This document shows positions 18,780 to 28,417 of a stretch of DNA of 57,830 bases, piece after piece. Positions within the stretch are counted from its first letter, which is position 1, and each line of letters begins with the position of its first letter. The notes below the pieces were generated by a model. It ran no database searches, was not told where the DNA came from, and worked only from the letters and a program-made list of their open reading frames with translations. Made by a program: the position numbers and the translations under genes. The DNA is from an uncultured Prevotella sp. (GTDB taxonomy: Bacteria > Bacteroidota > Bacteroidia > Bacteroidales > Bacteroidaceae): assembly GCA_945830055.1 (NCBI GenBank), contig CALZXH010000005.1, positions 1-57,830 of the forward strand. Direction: 5' to 3'.

Positions 18780-21011
18780 TCATTTCATCTGCGAATTGAA
18801 GAAACGGAGTATCTGGCGGAACAGATGGTTACGAGTATTACCACCGGCTATGCCATGATTGCGGTTCGCATACACCACTTCATAGAAGTCTTTGTCTGCC
18901 TGCACCAGCGCTTCGGCATATTCTACAGTATTACGGAAATGTACATTGTCATCTGCCAACCCGTGACAAATGAGCAAAGCACCGTTCAATTGGGAGGCAC
19001 GGGCGATAGGATTCACCTCATCATAACCAGAAGGGTTCTCTTTAGGGGTACGCATATAGCGCTCGGTATAGACGGTGTCATAATAGCGCCAGTTGGTGGG
19101 AGGCGCTACGGCTACGCCCGCACGGAACACGGCTCTTCCCTCACTCATGCTCATCAGGGTATTCCATCCGCCATAACTCCAACCCCATATACCTATCCTT
19201 TCTTTATCTACATATGACTGCCTGCCCAGCCACAGGGCAGTTTCCACCTGGTCTTTTGACTCCAGCTCACCCAGTCGCAGATAGGTGCATTTCTCAAACT
19301 GCGCCCCTCTGCCGCCTGTTCCTCTATTGTCCACACACACCACCAGATAGCCTTCCTGTGCCAGCATCTGTTCCAGGATAGCTCCCTGTCCGCACATACC
19401 GATATTCCACTGGTTGAGCACCTGCTGACTGCCAGGACCACCATACTGGTACATGATAACCGGATAGCGTCGGGATGGGTCAAAATTCTTGGGCTTCACT
19501 ATCCAGCCATTCAGTTCGATGCCTTCAGAAGTAGCGAACGAGAACATCTCGCGGCTCCCTAAGTCATACCCTGCCAGCTTATCTTTCAGTTCCTTATTGT
19601 CTATCAGGGTGGTCAGCACCTTGCCATTACTGCCGTTCAAGGTATATACGCTTGGATGTTCCAAATCGCTCCAGCAGTTCAGGAAATACTGGTAGTCACT
19701 GCTAAAGATGGCATTGTTGGTACCACGGGCACCTGCCAATGCAGTTGTCTTGCCGTTCGCCTCCGCGCAATACACCTGTTTCTCCTGTGCACCTAATGCA
19801 TTGGAGGCAAAATAGGTTCTGCCTGTTGACTCGTCATAACCATAAACATCGGTCACTTCAAAGTTTCCCTTGGTGATCTGCTTTACCAATCGTCCGCCCA
19901 AAGTGTAAAGGTACAGATGGTTATAACCGTCCCTGTCGCTGGGAAGCAGAATATGCTTGTCGGTCAACTGAATACCGTCTATTGCCTCAAACCTGATGTA
20001 CTTGTCTGCCTTTTCCTGAAGTACCATCTGGGCCACCGTAGAAAGAGGATTGACCATATATATAGCCAGCTCGTCCTGATGACGGTTAAGTGTAAACACC
20101 GCTACCTTGCTCGAATCGGAAATCATCTTAATACGTGGGATATACCCGTCAGCCTCCACGGGCACCTCCAGCTTGCGTGTCTGACGTGACTTTATATCAA
20201 AACTATAGACGGCAACCTGAGAGTTGGTTTCTCCGGCAATAGGATACTTGTAGGTATAGGCACCGGGATAACCGGCATATTCGTCCTCTGTAGGATGACT
20301 TCCCTTATACAGGGCAAAGGAATATTCTTTCACCTTGCTTTCATCGTAGCGTATCCAACATATCTGCCTGCTGTCTGCCGTGAACACGAAACTGCGGTTG
20401 GTGGCAAACTCTTCCTCATACACCCAATCAGGAAGGCCATTGATAACCTCGTTGCGCTTGCCGTCTTTGGTAATCTGGCTCTCGGCGTTGTCATACAGCA
20501 GTTTCACCAGAAACAGGTTATTGTCACGAACAAAAGCTATCAGCTGTCCGTCGGGCGAGAAAAGAGGCATCTGTTGCGCTCCGCCTTCCGAAAGAGGCAC
20601 CATCTTGTTGTTCCTCACATTATATATGTAGTATTGCGCTGTGAACGAGCGACGGTAGATGGGCTTGGTATCTGTCTGTATCAATACGTTACTGCCGTCA
20701 GGTGAAAGCTGGTAACCCTCTACCCTTTCAATCTTTGCCCCCCTTACAGTTTCCGCATCAAAAAGGGTGGACACTTTCTTCCCATTCTTGAATGAATAGA
20801 TCTCAATCCGTTTGCCATCTTCGCTGATGCACGAATAGGTTGCACCATCGCTCATGGGTTTCACAGCTGCCATGTATTTAGCGGCAAATTGGCGCGAGGT
20901 GATGGATTTCAAGTCGAGTTTCTTGCCTGCCATCAAGTCGGTTGCGATAGTCATTGCCATAGAGCATATCAGGATTATTGCCTTACAAAAGAAAGAATGT
21001 TGCTTCATCAT
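18780..21011 (-). CDS. Dipeptidyl peptidase IV (S9B family)
   Basis: Serine exopeptidase releasing Xaa-Pro or Xaa-Ala dipeptides, probably periplasmic or on the outer membrane (signal peptide ending near TDLMAG). 743 aa. An N-terminal beta-propeller carries the double-Glu motif in DWVYEEEF that holds the substrate N-terminus. The C-terminal alpha/beta hydrolase has Ser612 in GWSYGG, Asp688 in ADDNVH and His719 in NHGIAG, with the oxyanion segment YGGPGSQ. This equals the human DPP4 triad order. It helps an asaccharolytic or mixed feeder use proline-rich peptides. Confidence 0.93.
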   Translation of the reverse strand: MMKQHSFFCKAIILICSMAMTIATDLMAGKKLDLKSITSRQFAAKYMAAVKPMSDGATYSCISEDGKRIEIYSFKNGKKVSTLFDAETVRGAKIERVEGYQLSPDGSNVLIQTDTKPIYRRSFTAQYYIYNVRNNKMVPLSEGGAQQMPLFSPDGQLIAFVRDNNLFLVKLLYDNAESQITKDGKRNEVINGLPDWVYEEEFATNRSFVFTADSRQICWIRYDESKVKEYSFALYKGSHPTEDEYAGYPGAYTYKYPIAGETNSQVAVYSFDIKSRQTRKLEVPVEADGYIPRIKMISDSSKVAVFTLNRHQDELAIYMVNPLSTVAQMVLQEKADKYIRFEAIDGIQLTDKHILLPSDRDGYNHLYLYTLGGRLVKQITKGNFEVTDVYGYDESTGRTYFASNALGAQEKQVYCAEANGKTTALAGARGTNNAIFSSDYQYFLNCWSDLEHPSVYTLNGSNGKVLTTLIDNKELKDKLAGYDLGSREMFSFATSEGIELNGWIVKPKNFDPSRRYPVIMYQYGGPGSQQVLNQWNIGMCGQGAILEQMLAQEGYLVVCVDNRGTGGRGAQFEKCTYLRLGELESKDQVETALWLGRQSYVDKERIGIWGWSYGGWNTLMSMSEGRAVFRAGVAVAPPTNWRYYDTVYTERYMRTPKENPSGYDEVNPIARASQLNGALLICHGLADDNVHFRNTVEYAEALVQADKDFYEVVYANRNHGIAGGNTRNHLFRQILRFFNSQMK

Positions 21012-21050
21012 AGTCTGTTAGTTATGATTGTATTATATCGTTGTTTTCTG

Positions 21051-22403
21051 TCATTCCACTATCACCTTCACAGAGTCTGTTTTAACACGGGCTGATACCC
21101 ACTGAGAAAAACGAGCCTTGTCAAACGACTTGGCAGCAACGTTCTTCCGCAGCGCCACTATAGCCACCACACGCTGTATATTTAAAGCGGTATCCACTTT
21201 TGCTTCTGAAACCTTTGCCAGCGAAACGCTCTCTATGGCAGGGAACAGCACCTTCAATTCGCCGCGCACTTCATCCGAAAGGTTAAGGTATCGTTCAAAA
21301 CCGTCGAGCTGTTGCTCCAGCTGATAGATGGTTTTGGACTGTTCAAGTATTCTGTCAGCATAGCCCTCGTCCGTCTGTACCTTGCTTGCTAACTGCTTGC
21401 TGAGCCTCAGCAGACTGTCTGACTGGCTTCCTTGGATAACATTCAGTTCATAAGCTTTCAGTCCGTACTGCGACATTCTGTTGCGCACCACATTCATGTC
21501 GTGTTCAGTAATCTCCTTGCCTACGGCTACCAAACGAATGGTTTTCGTGTTTTTGTCAGTAGCGGTAGATATAATCTGTGTACCGGGGAAATTCATCTCC
21601 TGCTTCACAAACCTGTTGAGCGAACTGTTGAAAAGACTCTCACGGATAATGTTGACGGTAAGAAATGTGGCAGGCAGCATGGTCACGAGCACAATACCCA
21701 CGATTATTTTCTGTACTTTCTTGAAACTCTCCTGACGTTCGTATTTCACCTTGGAGAACTTCAGCATGCGCACACCCACAAACGTGGCAAGACAAATGAA
21801 CACCGTGTTGATGAAGAACAGGTAAAAAGCGCCGAAGAAATAGTAGAGATTGCCCATTGCCAATCCATAGCCGGCTGTGCAAAGGGGCGGCATCAGGGCT
21901 GTAGCAATCGCCACGCCGGGAATCACATTCCCCTTGCCCTTGGTGCAGATGGCCACAATGCCAGCCATGCCGCCGAAGAAGGCTATTAGCACGTCATAAA
22001 GTGTGGGAGATGTCCTGGCGAGCAGTTCCGACTGTGCTTCATCCAAAGGGGTAATCAAGAAGTAGAATGTGGCTGTTATCACACTGATAACCGTAGCTAC
22101 CAGATAATTCTTTATCGCCCTGCGCAGCAGTTCAATATCGTTGATGCCTATCGCCAGTCCCATACCGATAATAGGCCCCATCAGGGGAGAGATGAGCATG
22201 GCACCAATGATTACCGCCGTAGAATTGACGTTCAGCCCCAAAGATGCGATGAAAATGGCAAAGATGAGCACCCACAGATTGGCACCATAAAAACTCACGC
22301 CCTTGCTGATAGAGGCGATGATCTCACTTTCGTTTTCCTTATCAGGAAGCACATTGAAATACCCTTTAAGGATGGATTTGATGGTTTGCAAGTGCGATTC
22401 CAT
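21051..22403 (-). CDS. DUF389 membrane protein
   Basis: Integral membrane protein of 450 aa from MESHLQTIKS (ATG at 22403; MYMES at 22409 and a longer start at 22466 are possible). It has about six membrane segments (LWVLIFAIFIASLGLNVNSTAVIIGAMLISPLMGPIIGMGLAIG is the family hallmark region, followed by DIELLRRAIKN). A periplasmic or cytoplasmic C-terminal part (about 270-450) includes a coiled-coil stretch (YADRILEQSKTIYQLEQQLDGFERYL). Family function is unestablished. It is divergent from the antiporter gene. Confidence 0.85.
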   Translation of the reverse strand: MESHLQTIKSILKGYFNVLPDKENESEIIASISKGVSFYGANLWVLIFAIFIASLGLNVNSTAVIIGAMLISPLMGPIIGMGLAIGINDIELLRRAIKNYLVATVISVITATFYFLITPLDEAQSELLARTSPTLYDVLIAFFGGMAGIVAICTKGKGNVIPGVAIATALMPPLCTAGYGLAMGNLYYFFGAFYLFFINTVFICLATFVGVRMLKFSKVKYERQESFKKVQKIIVGIVLVTMLPATFLTVNIIRESLFNSSLNRFVKQEMNFPGTQIISTATDKNTKTIRLVAVGKEITEHDMNVVRNRMSQYGLKAYELNVIQGSQSDSLLRLSKQLASKVQTDEGYADRILEQSKTIYQLEQQLDGFERYLNLSDEVRGELKVLFPAIESVSLAKVSEAKVDTALNIQRVVAIVALRKNVAAKSFDKARFSQWVSARVKTDSVKVIVE

Positions 22404-22489
22404 ATACATTCCTTTGCATTTTTGAAGGGATGCAGACCAGACACAGAAAGAACAGTATTCCCGCATGACGGTGCGTCGTCATCCCTCTG

Positions 22490-22497
22490 CAAAGGTA
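22490..22497 (-). promoter_or_regulatory. -7 box (TACCTTTG) for the DUF389 gene
   Basis: TACCTTTGCAG on the minus strand fits TAnnTTTG. The position supports translation from 22403 or 22409 rather than 22466, which would leave a leader of fewer than about 20 bases. No -33 TTTG at the usual distance. Confidence 0.5.
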
Positions 22498-22614
22498 GCA
22501 CATTTAGATTAGATGGTGAAAAGTATGCAAAGATAAAAACGTAAAAATCTTAAAAAATGGTTAGCAAGCAGAAAATTTATTGCACATACCTTATTTTTTG
22601 CGCAATATTTTACA

Positions 22615-22622
22615 TACCTTTG
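22615..22622 (+). promoter_or_regulatory. -7 box (TACCTTTG) for the antiporter gene
   Basis: ACATACCTTTGCA fits TAnnTTTG, 29 bp before the ATG at 22652. An upstream TTTG (22597-22600) is only 14 bp away, shorter than the usual 19-21. Confidence 0.6.
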
Positions 22623-22651
22623 CACTGCTTTTCAAAATACTTGATTTAAAT

Positions 22652-24343
22652 ATGGAATGGCTCACAAATCTGTTTACTTCAACTGATTCAGTAGCTCACA
22701 TTGCACTACTTTATGCAATGGTGATAGCCATTGGTGTGCTTTTGGGGAAAATCAAGTTCGGCGGCATCTCGCTGGGCGTCACTTTCGTGCTTTTTGCCGG
22801 TATTCTGGCTGGTCATATAGGACTGTCGGTACCGCTCAACATCCTCACGTTCATTCAGGATTTCGGACTCATTCTGTTCGTCTTCATGATTGGTATGCAA
22901 GTAGGTCCCGGATTCTTCGAGAGTTTCCGCAAGGGAGGCATCACGCTCAACCTTCTGGCAGCGGGTGCCATTCTACTGAACATTGTGGTCATGTTTGCTT
23001 GCTATTTCATATTCTTTGACACAAGCAATCCTTACAACCTGCCCATGATGGTAGGAACATTATATGGCGCCGTAACCAATACGCCTGGTCTGGGTGCTGC
23101 CAACGAGGCACTGAGCAATGTGTTCAGCGACGGCAACCTGCCACAGATTGCTTCCGGCTATGCCTGTGCCTATCCATTAGGTGTGGTAGGTATCATCGGA
23201 GCCACTATCCTTATCAGATATATCTGCCGGATCAAGCTCGATCATGAAGAGAAGGAACTGGAGATACAATCGGCAGAGAACGCACACATCAAGCCCCACC
23301 AGATGCACCTGAAGGTGACTAACTCTTATCTCTCGGGCAAGACATTACTACAGATACATAACTTCCTCAACCGTGATTTTGTATGCTCGCGCATCCTGCA
23401 TGACGGGCATGTGAGCATCCCCAACAGAGATACGGTATTTGAGATGGGCGACCAGATTTTCGTGGTATGTGCCAAGGCGGATGCCGAAGCCATCATAGCC
23501 TTCATCGGTCCGGAAATCAAGGTTGACTGGGAAAAGCAGGACATGCCTCTGGTTTCTAAGCGCATTCTGGTAACCCGTTCATCCATCAATGGCAAGACCT
23601 TGGGACAGATGCACTTTTCTTCCGTATATGGTGTCAACGTGACCCGTATCACCCGTCAGGGCATGGATCTCTTTGCCAGCAGCAGTCTGGCCCTGCAGGT
23701 TGGTGACCGTATCATGGTGGTGGGTCCTGAAGACGCCGTGACCCGTGTGTCTGAAGTGCTGGGCAACTCCATCAAACGACTGGATGCCCCCAATATTGCC
23801 ACTATCTTCCTCGGTATCATCATAGGTATTATCTTCGGAAGTCTGCCTTTCACCATTCCCGGAATGCCCGTTCCCATGAAACTGGGTATCGCCGGTGGTC
23901 CGCTGATTATAGCCATCCTTATCGGCCGTTATGGCTATAAGGTACATCTCGTGACCTATACCACCACCAGCGCCAACCTGATGTTGCGCGAAATAGGCTT
24001 GGTACTGTTCCTTGCGAGTGTAGGCATCAAGGCCGGAGCCGGATTCTGGGAAACGGTGGTACAGGGAGACGGACTGAAGTATGTGGGTACGGGTTTCCTC
24101 ATCACCATTATCCCCATCCTCATCATCGGTACCGTAGCACGCCTCAAGTTCAAGTTCAACTACTTCACCATCATGGGTATGCTGGCAGGTACCTATACAG
24201 ACCCTCCTGCACTGGCTTACGCCAACCAGTCATGCTCCAAAGAGGCACCTGCTGTGGGCTACTCCACCGTATATCCTCTCAGCATGTTCCTGCGCATTCT
24301 CACCGCCCAAATCATTATATTGTTGGGGTGCGGCGCAATTTAA
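22652..24343 (+). CDS. AspT/YidE/YbjL-family membrane antiporter with two TrkA-C domains
   Basis: Membrane transporter of 563 aa, related to the aspartate:alanine exchanger. Two homologous membrane halves: residues about 10-185 ([56 protein letters not shown]) and about 390-563 ([17 protein letters not shown], [37 protein letters not shown]). Between them are two TrkA-C-like regulatory domains ([38 protein letters not shown]). ATG at 22652 follows the promoter; a longer reading would start upstream of it. The ion or dicarboxylate carried is unknown. It precedes decarboxylase subunit genes by 47 bp and may exchange a dicarboxylate and its decarboxylation product. Confidence 0.88.
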   Translation: MEWLTNLFTSTDSVAHIALLYAMVIAIGVLLGKIKFGGISLGVTFVLFAGILAGHIGLSVPLNILTFIQDFGLILFVFMIGMQVGPGFFESFRKGGITLNLLAAGAILLNIVVMFACYFIFFDTSNPYNLPMMVGTLYGAVTNTPGLGAANEALSNVFSDGNLPQIASGYACAYPLGVVGIIGATILIRYICRIKLDHEEKELEIQSAENAHIKPHQMHLKVTNSYLSGKTLLQIHNFLNRDFVCSRILHDGHVSIPNRDTVFEMGDQIFVVCAKADAEAIIAFIGPEIKVDWEKQDMPLVSKRILVTRSSINGKTLGQMHFSSVYGVNVTRITRQGMDLFASSSLALQVGDRIMVVGPEDAVTRVSEVLGNSIKRLDAPNIATIFLGIIIGIIFGSLPFTIPGMPVPMKLGIAGGPLIIAILIGRYGYKVHLVTYTTTSANLMLREIGLVLFLASVGIKAGAGFWETVVQGDGLKYVGTGFLITIIPILIIGTVARLKFKFNYFTIMGMLAGTYTDPPALAYANQSCSKEAPAVGYSTVYPLSMFLRILTAQIIILLGCGAI

Positions 24344-24390
24344 TTCAATAGTAATCAATCATCTTAATAATCATAATCAACTAAATCACA

Positions 24391-25365
24391 ATGAAAAAAC
24401 TCGGACTTCTGTTAGGGGCATTGCTGATTGTCTCGCCTTCCTTGATGTTCGGACAACTGGAAAAGAGCATCAAGTTGAACGAGATAATGACACGCAACAC
24501 CGCCGGCATACAGGATGAATACGGGACGCATGGTGCATGGATTGAGATAGCCAACATCTCACACACCACCTACAACATCAGAGGGATGTATATCACTACA
24601 GACCGCTCAGTAACCAATAAGTCGCTGAGTGCGCCTGAGCGTATCAAGAAGATGAGTATCATCCCCAATGGAGAGCCACGCACATCATTGAACGGCAGAC
24701 AACACCTGGTATTCTTCTGCAACAGCATCCCCGCACGCGGGTCGTTGCACCTTACCACCCCCGTTCAAGCCGATGAACCGGTATGGGTGGCGCTGTACAA
24801 CGGAAACGGCGTTGACCTTATTGACTCTGTCACTGTGCCCGTATTGGCAGAAAACCAGTCGTATGGTCGTATAAGCGACGGTGACGCACGCTGGGAAGTG
24901 AAAAAAGAGAATGCTGTGACTCCCGGCATTTCCAACCAGGTTGTACAGAATGAGTCAAAGATTGAAAAGCTGAAGCGCGAAGATCCTCATGGTTTCGGTA
25001 TTACTGTGCTGTCCATGGGCATCGTATTCTTCTGTCTGACACTTCTATTCCTGTTCTTCTATTTCTTCGGTCTGTTTATGAAACACCGTTCAAAGGTGAA
25101 GAAAGTGGCAGAAATACAGCCACTGAAGGTAGGAGTGAAGACTGTGGAGAAGACTGTAGAGATTGGTCACAAGACCAATGTGATATTACAAGACGGTTTG
25201 AAGTCGAAAGGTATCGACAAGGAGATTTATATCGCTGTCATCGCCATGGCACTCAAGGAGTATCAAGACGATGTGCATGATGTTGAGAGCGGTATCATTA
25301 CCATCAAGCCCAAGAACACGGACTGGAGCAATGAATACAACCAGATGACACAGTTCCACGAATAA
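24391..25365 (+). CDS. OadG-like gamma subunit fused to a lamin-tail domain
   Basis: 324-aa protein. A signal peptide (to FGQLEK) is followed by a lamin-tail-like domain (about 25-175: IKLNEIMTRNTAG, HGAWIEIANIS, RGMYITTD, NGRQHLVFFCNS, GVDLIDSVTVP, YGRISDGDARWE). One membrane helix follows (about 205-230, TVLSMGIVFFCLTLLFLFFYFFGLFM), then a cytoplasmic OadG-like tail. The gamma subunit anchors and assembles Na+-pumping decarboxylases. A lamin-tail/OadG fusion is known in Bacteroidetes annotation; the extracytoplasmic domain's role is unknown. Confidence 0.8.
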   Translation: MKKLGLLLGALLIVSPSLMFGQLEKSIKLNEIMTRNTAGIQDEYGTHGAWIEIANISHTTYNIRGMYITTDRSVTNKSLSAPERIKKMSIIPNGEPRTSLNGRQHLVFFCNSIPARGSLHLTTPVQADEPVWVALYNGNGVDLIDSVTVPVLAENQSYGRISDGDARWEVKKENAVTPGISNQVVQNESKIEKLKREDPHGFGITVLSMGIVFFCLTLLFLFFYFFGLFMKHRSKVKKVAEIQPLKVGVKTVEKTVEIGHKTNVILQDGLKSKGIDKEIYIAVIAMALKEYQDDVHDVESGIITIKPKNTDWSNEYNQMTQFHE

Positions 25366-25410
25366 GCCTATCAAAACGAATCATTCATTAACAATAAAAA
25401 ACAGAATATT

Positions 25411-25866
25411 ATGAACAAATATCAATATACCGTTCAAGGAGTAGATTATGACGTTGAAATAGAGGAAGTTGAAGGCAATCTCGCCAAGGTGAAAGTCAAT
25501 GGCATCCCCTTCGAAGTGGAACTGAAACAGCCTATCAACGCAGCACGCGCCATCTCCAAACCCAAGGTGGCTGTACCCCAACCTGCCGCACCCGCACCAC
25601 GCCCTGCCGCCGCACCGGCAGCAGCAGCTCCCGCCCCCGCAGCCGGAGGCGCAGGTTCTCCGCTGAAAGCTCCTCTGCCCGGTACCATCACCTCCATTGC
25701 CGTCAAGGTGGGCGACAAGGTGAATGCCGGTGATACCGTACTCGTACTCGAAGCCATGAAGATGCAGAACAACATCGAGGCTGAGCACACGGGTACAATC
25801 ACTTCCATAGCCGTTAATCCAGGTGACTCTGTGATGGAGGGCACCGTATTGCTTACCATTGAATAA
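25411..25866 (+). CDS. Biotin carrier subunit of a Na+-pumping decarboxylase
   Basis: 151-aa biotinyl protein. An N-terminal beta domain (YTVQGVDYDVEIEEVEGNLAKVKVNG) is joined by a Pro/Ala-rich flexible linker (about 55-85) to a biotinyl domain with the acceptor Lys in EAMKMQNN. It shuttles carboxybiotin between the carboxyltransferase and the beta subunit. It is 45 bp after the gamma gene and 11 bp before the beta gene. Confidence 0.93.
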   Translation: MNKYQYTVQGVDYDVEIEEVEGNLAKVKVNGIPFEVELKQPINAARAISKPKVAVPQPAAPAPRPAAAPAAAAPAPAAGGAGSPLKAPLPGTITSIAVKVGDKVNAGDTVLVLEAMKMQNNIEAEHTGTITSIAVNPGDSVMEGTVLLTIE

Positions 25867-25877
25867 AAAGGAATGCC

Positions 25878-27035
25878 ATGGGATTTACAGATTTTATAAC
25901 AGAAAATTTCAATGAGTTTCTTACCTACACAGGCTTTGCCAACGCCACCGAGGGCAACCTCGTGATGATTGTAGTAGGTATCATCCTCATTTACTTGGCT
26001 ATCAAGAAAAATTTCGAGCCCTTGCTGCTTATCCCTATCGGATTGGGTATCATTCTGGGCAACATCCCTTTCCGTGCAGATGCCGGACTGGAGATAGGAC
26101 TCTATGAAGACAATTCCGTGCTCAACATCTTCTACCAAGGTGTGCGCATGGGATGGTATCCGCCGCTGGTATTCCTTGGTATCGGAGCCATGACCGACTT
26201 CTCTGCGCTCATCGCCAATCCCAAACTGGTGCTCATCGGTGCAGCAGCTCAGTTCGGTATCTTCGGTGCCTACATGACCGCTCTGGCACTCGGTTTTGAA
26301 CCGAACCAGGCTGCTGGTATCGCCATCATCGGCGGTGCCGACGGACCTACCGCCATATTCCTTTCATCCAAACTTTGCCCCAACCTGATGGGAGCCATCG
26401 CCGTATGCGCCTATTCCTATATGGCACTGGTACCGCTTATCCAGCCGGTAGTGATGCGCTTGCTCACCACCAAGAAGGAACGTCTCATCCGCATGAAGCC
26501 TGTTCGTGAGGTAAGCCAGACCGAGCGTATCCTCTTCCCCATCATCGGCTTGCTGCTCACCACCTTCATCGTGCCTTCAGGACTGCCTTTGCTGGGTATG
26601 CTGTTCTTCGGCAACCTGCTGAAAGAGTCGGGCAAGACTACCCGTCTTGCAAAAACGGCGGGTGCAGCTCTCAACGATATTGTGGTTATCCTGCTGGGCC
26701 TCACAGTGGGCTGTTCTACACAGGCAAGCGAGTTCCTCACCCAGAACACTTTGTTCATCTTCTTGGTAGGTGCCTGCGCGTTCGTATTAGCTACAGCCAG
26801 CGGCGTATGCTTTGTAAAGATAATGAACCTGTTCCTGTCTAAAGACAACAAGATCAACCCGCTTATCGGTAATGCTGGTGTGTCTGCTGTACCCATGAGC
26901 GCACGTATCAGCAATAATCTAGGACTGGAATACGACCGCCACAACTTCCTGTTGATGCATGCCATGGGTCCCAACGTGGCGGGTGTCATCGGTTCGGCAG
27001 TGGCAGCCGGTGCATTGCTCGGATTCTTGTCATAA
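25878..27035 (+). CDS. Na+-pumping decarboxylase beta subunit (OadB/MmdB)
   Basis: Membrane subunit of 385 aa that decarboxylates carboxybiotin and exports Na+. Signatures: FLGIGAMTDFSALIANPKLVLIGAAAQFGIF, IIGGADGPTAIFLSSKL (the D in GGADGPT is the conserved decarboxylation/Na+ site), NLLKESGKTTRLAKTA, and the C-terminal VSAVPMSARI and HAMGPNVAGVIGSAVAAG. Whether the complex acts on methylmalonyl-CoA or oxaloacetate depends on an alpha subunit not encoded here; mutAB in the window makes methylmalonyl-CoA likely. Confidence 0.95.
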   Translation: MGFTDFITENFNEFLTYTGFANATEGNLVMIVVGIILIYLAIKKNFEPLLLIPIGLGIILGNIPFRADAGLEIGLYEDNSVLNIFYQGVRMGWYPPLVFLGIGAMTDFSALIANPKLVLIGAAAQFGIFGAYMTALALGFEPNQAAGIAIIGGADGPTAIFLSSKLCPNLMGAIAVCAYSYMALVPLIQPVVMRLLTTKKERLIRMKPVREVSQTERILFPIIGLLLTTFIVPSGLPLLGMLFFGNLLKESGKTTRLAKTAGAALNDIVVILLGLTVGCSTQASEFLTQNTLFIFLVGACAFVLATASGVCFVKIMNLFLSKDNKINPLIGNAGVSAVPMSARISNNLGLEYDRHNFLLMHAMGPNVAGVIGSAVAAGALLGFLS

Positions 27036-27038
27036 ACC

Positions 27039-27644
27039 ATGATGCAGGCACCACGTATAGCTGTTATTGATACTAATACATTGGCCATGATGGGGATGAA
27101 GTCCATACTCCATCAGGTGATGCCTACCATTGAGATAGATTGCTTCGGGTCGTTTGGCGAACTCTCCGCCAACAGCCCGGAGCAATTTTTCCATTATTTT
27201 GTATCGATGGAGATATTATTGCGCCATCGTACATTCTTTGCCACCAACAGACACAAGACCATCGTGCTCACCCTTTCCACAGAGGCTCATGCCCAGGTGA
27301 GCGAATTCCACAGTCTGTGTGTCAATGTGCCCGAACAGCATCTTGTCAAGGCGTTACTTACACTGGTACAACAGGCACATGCCCACGGCAAGAACATTCC
27401 TCCGCAACACGTCAGACAAGCCATTCCCTCACCTACAGTACTGCTCACAAAGCGTGAGATAGATGTCATGGTACTGATTGTACAGGGGTTTATCAATAAG
27501 GAGATTGCCGACAAGCTGAATATCGGTCTGACTACCGTAGTGACCCATCGCAAAAACGTGATGGAAAAACTGGGCATCAAAAGCGTATCTGCCCTCACCA
27601 TCTATGCTGTGACTCACGGCTACGTGGATATCAACAGCATCTGA
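27039..27644 (+). CDS. LuxR-type regulator with a degenerate receiver domain
   Basis: 201 aa. The N-terminal half begins like a receiver (RIAVIDTNTLAMMGMKSIL) but at the place of the phospho-acceptor Asp strand reads FHYFVSMEILLRH, so an Asp with its D-x-M/P surroundings is missing. The C-terminal HTH (about 135-201) is a clear LuxR/FixJ type: LTKREIDVMVLIVQGFINKEIADKLNIGLTTVVTHRKNVMEKL. It shares this HTH closely with the hemerythrin protein encoded 0.8 kb away. It starts 3 bp after the beta subunit stop, so it is probably co-transcribed. Likely phosphorylation-independent. Confidence 0.8.
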   Translation: MMQAPRIAVIDTNTLAMMGMKSILHQVMPTIEIDCFGSFGELSANSPEQFFHYFVSMEILLRHRTFFATNRHKTIVLTLSTEAHAQVSEFHSLCVNVPEQHLVKALLTLVQQAHAHGKNIPPQHVRQAIPSPTVLLTKREIDVMVLIVQGFINKEIADKLNIGLTTVVTHRKNVMEKLGIKSVSALTIYAVTHGYVDINSI

Positions 27645-27673
27645 TTCATTCTCTGTTGTCTGCCTTCCAGACT

Positions 27674-28276
27674 TTATTTTCCCGAGTTTCTGACAAACTT
27701 GCGCACCTTGCGCAACGCCTTGTCACGTATCTGTCTCACTCTTTCTCGCTTCAATCCCATTTCTGAAGCGATTTCGGCAAGAGTGATTTTGGACGTGCCA
27801 ATACCGTAGAAACGGGTCATCACCTCACGCTCTCGTTCGGGTAGCGTTTCCATGGCAGCCGCCAACTGGTCGTTAACCGCATTCTGGTAGAGCAGGAAGT
27901 CTGCATCGGGCACATTGGTATCTGCCATGAAACTCATCAGATTTACATTCTCGCGCCCTCCAAGTGGCGCATCCATGGACAGGGACTTGCCTTTTCTGCG
28001 AACACCTGCCACCGACGGCTGAATGGCAGCTGGTTTCACGACTCCCTGTTGCAGAAGAGCCTGTTCCATGAATTTCTCGATGATGGGAGTGGCAAATGCA
28101 GCAAATCCGCCCTTGGCGGCATCATAGTTGCCGGCAGCCTTCATCAGTCCCACATACCCCTCGCTCACCAGGTCGTCCATTTCCAAACCCTTGTCCCGGT
28201 AGCGCTTGGCGATAGCCACCACCAGTCCCATATTGTCGGTCACCAGTTTATCCAGCTTCTTTTTATTGTCGTCCAT
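27674..28276 (-). CDS. Sigma-70-family RNA polymerase sigma factor, short RpoD-like
   Basis: 200 aa with sigma regions 2 (NMGLVVAIAKRYRDKGLEMDDLVSEGYVGLMKAAGNYD), a short region 3 and region 4 (LPEREREVMTRFYGIG, then ITLAEIASEMGLKRERVRQIRDKALRKVRKFV). It lacks region 1 and is smaller than the primary factor, but is more RpoD-like than ECF factors because of the HTH plus the KRERVRQI segment. It sits between two genes for LuxR-HTH proteins. Regulon unknown. Confidence 0.85.
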   Translation of the reverse strand: MDDNKKKLDKLVTDNMGLVVAIAKRYRDKGLEMDDLVSEGYVGLMKAAGNYDAAKGGFAAFATPIIEKFMEQALLQQGVVKPAAIQPSVAGVRRKGKSLSMDAPLGGRENVNLMSFMADTNVPDADFLLYQNAVNDQLAAAMETLPEREREVMTRFYGIGTSKITLAEIASEMGLKRERVRQIRDKALRKVRKFVRNSGK

Positions 28277-28332
28277 GTCAGTCGCTTTTCAGATAGAAGG
28301 CATGCGTTTCATCACAAGCCCCCTGAGTTAAT

Positions 28333-28365
28333 AAAAAACATTGCCCAACGAGCGGTTAGGCAATG
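28333..28365 (-). terminator. Terminator of the hemerythrin-LuxR gene
   Basis: CATTGCC and GGCAATG (with adjacent AAC/GTT pairing) enclose a GC-rich loop and are followed on the minus strand by TTTTTT. It lies 53 bp after the stop. Confidence 0.75.
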
Positions 28366-28417
28366 CAAATATAAGGTTAAATATCGTGATATCCAAAAGA
28401 CGGCCTTGCTTTTTTCA

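Noticed and set aside
27674..28276. ECF sigma factor with anti-sigma partner.
   Set aside because: Regions 2-4 are RpoD-like with a connecting region 3, and no anti-sigma gene is next to it.
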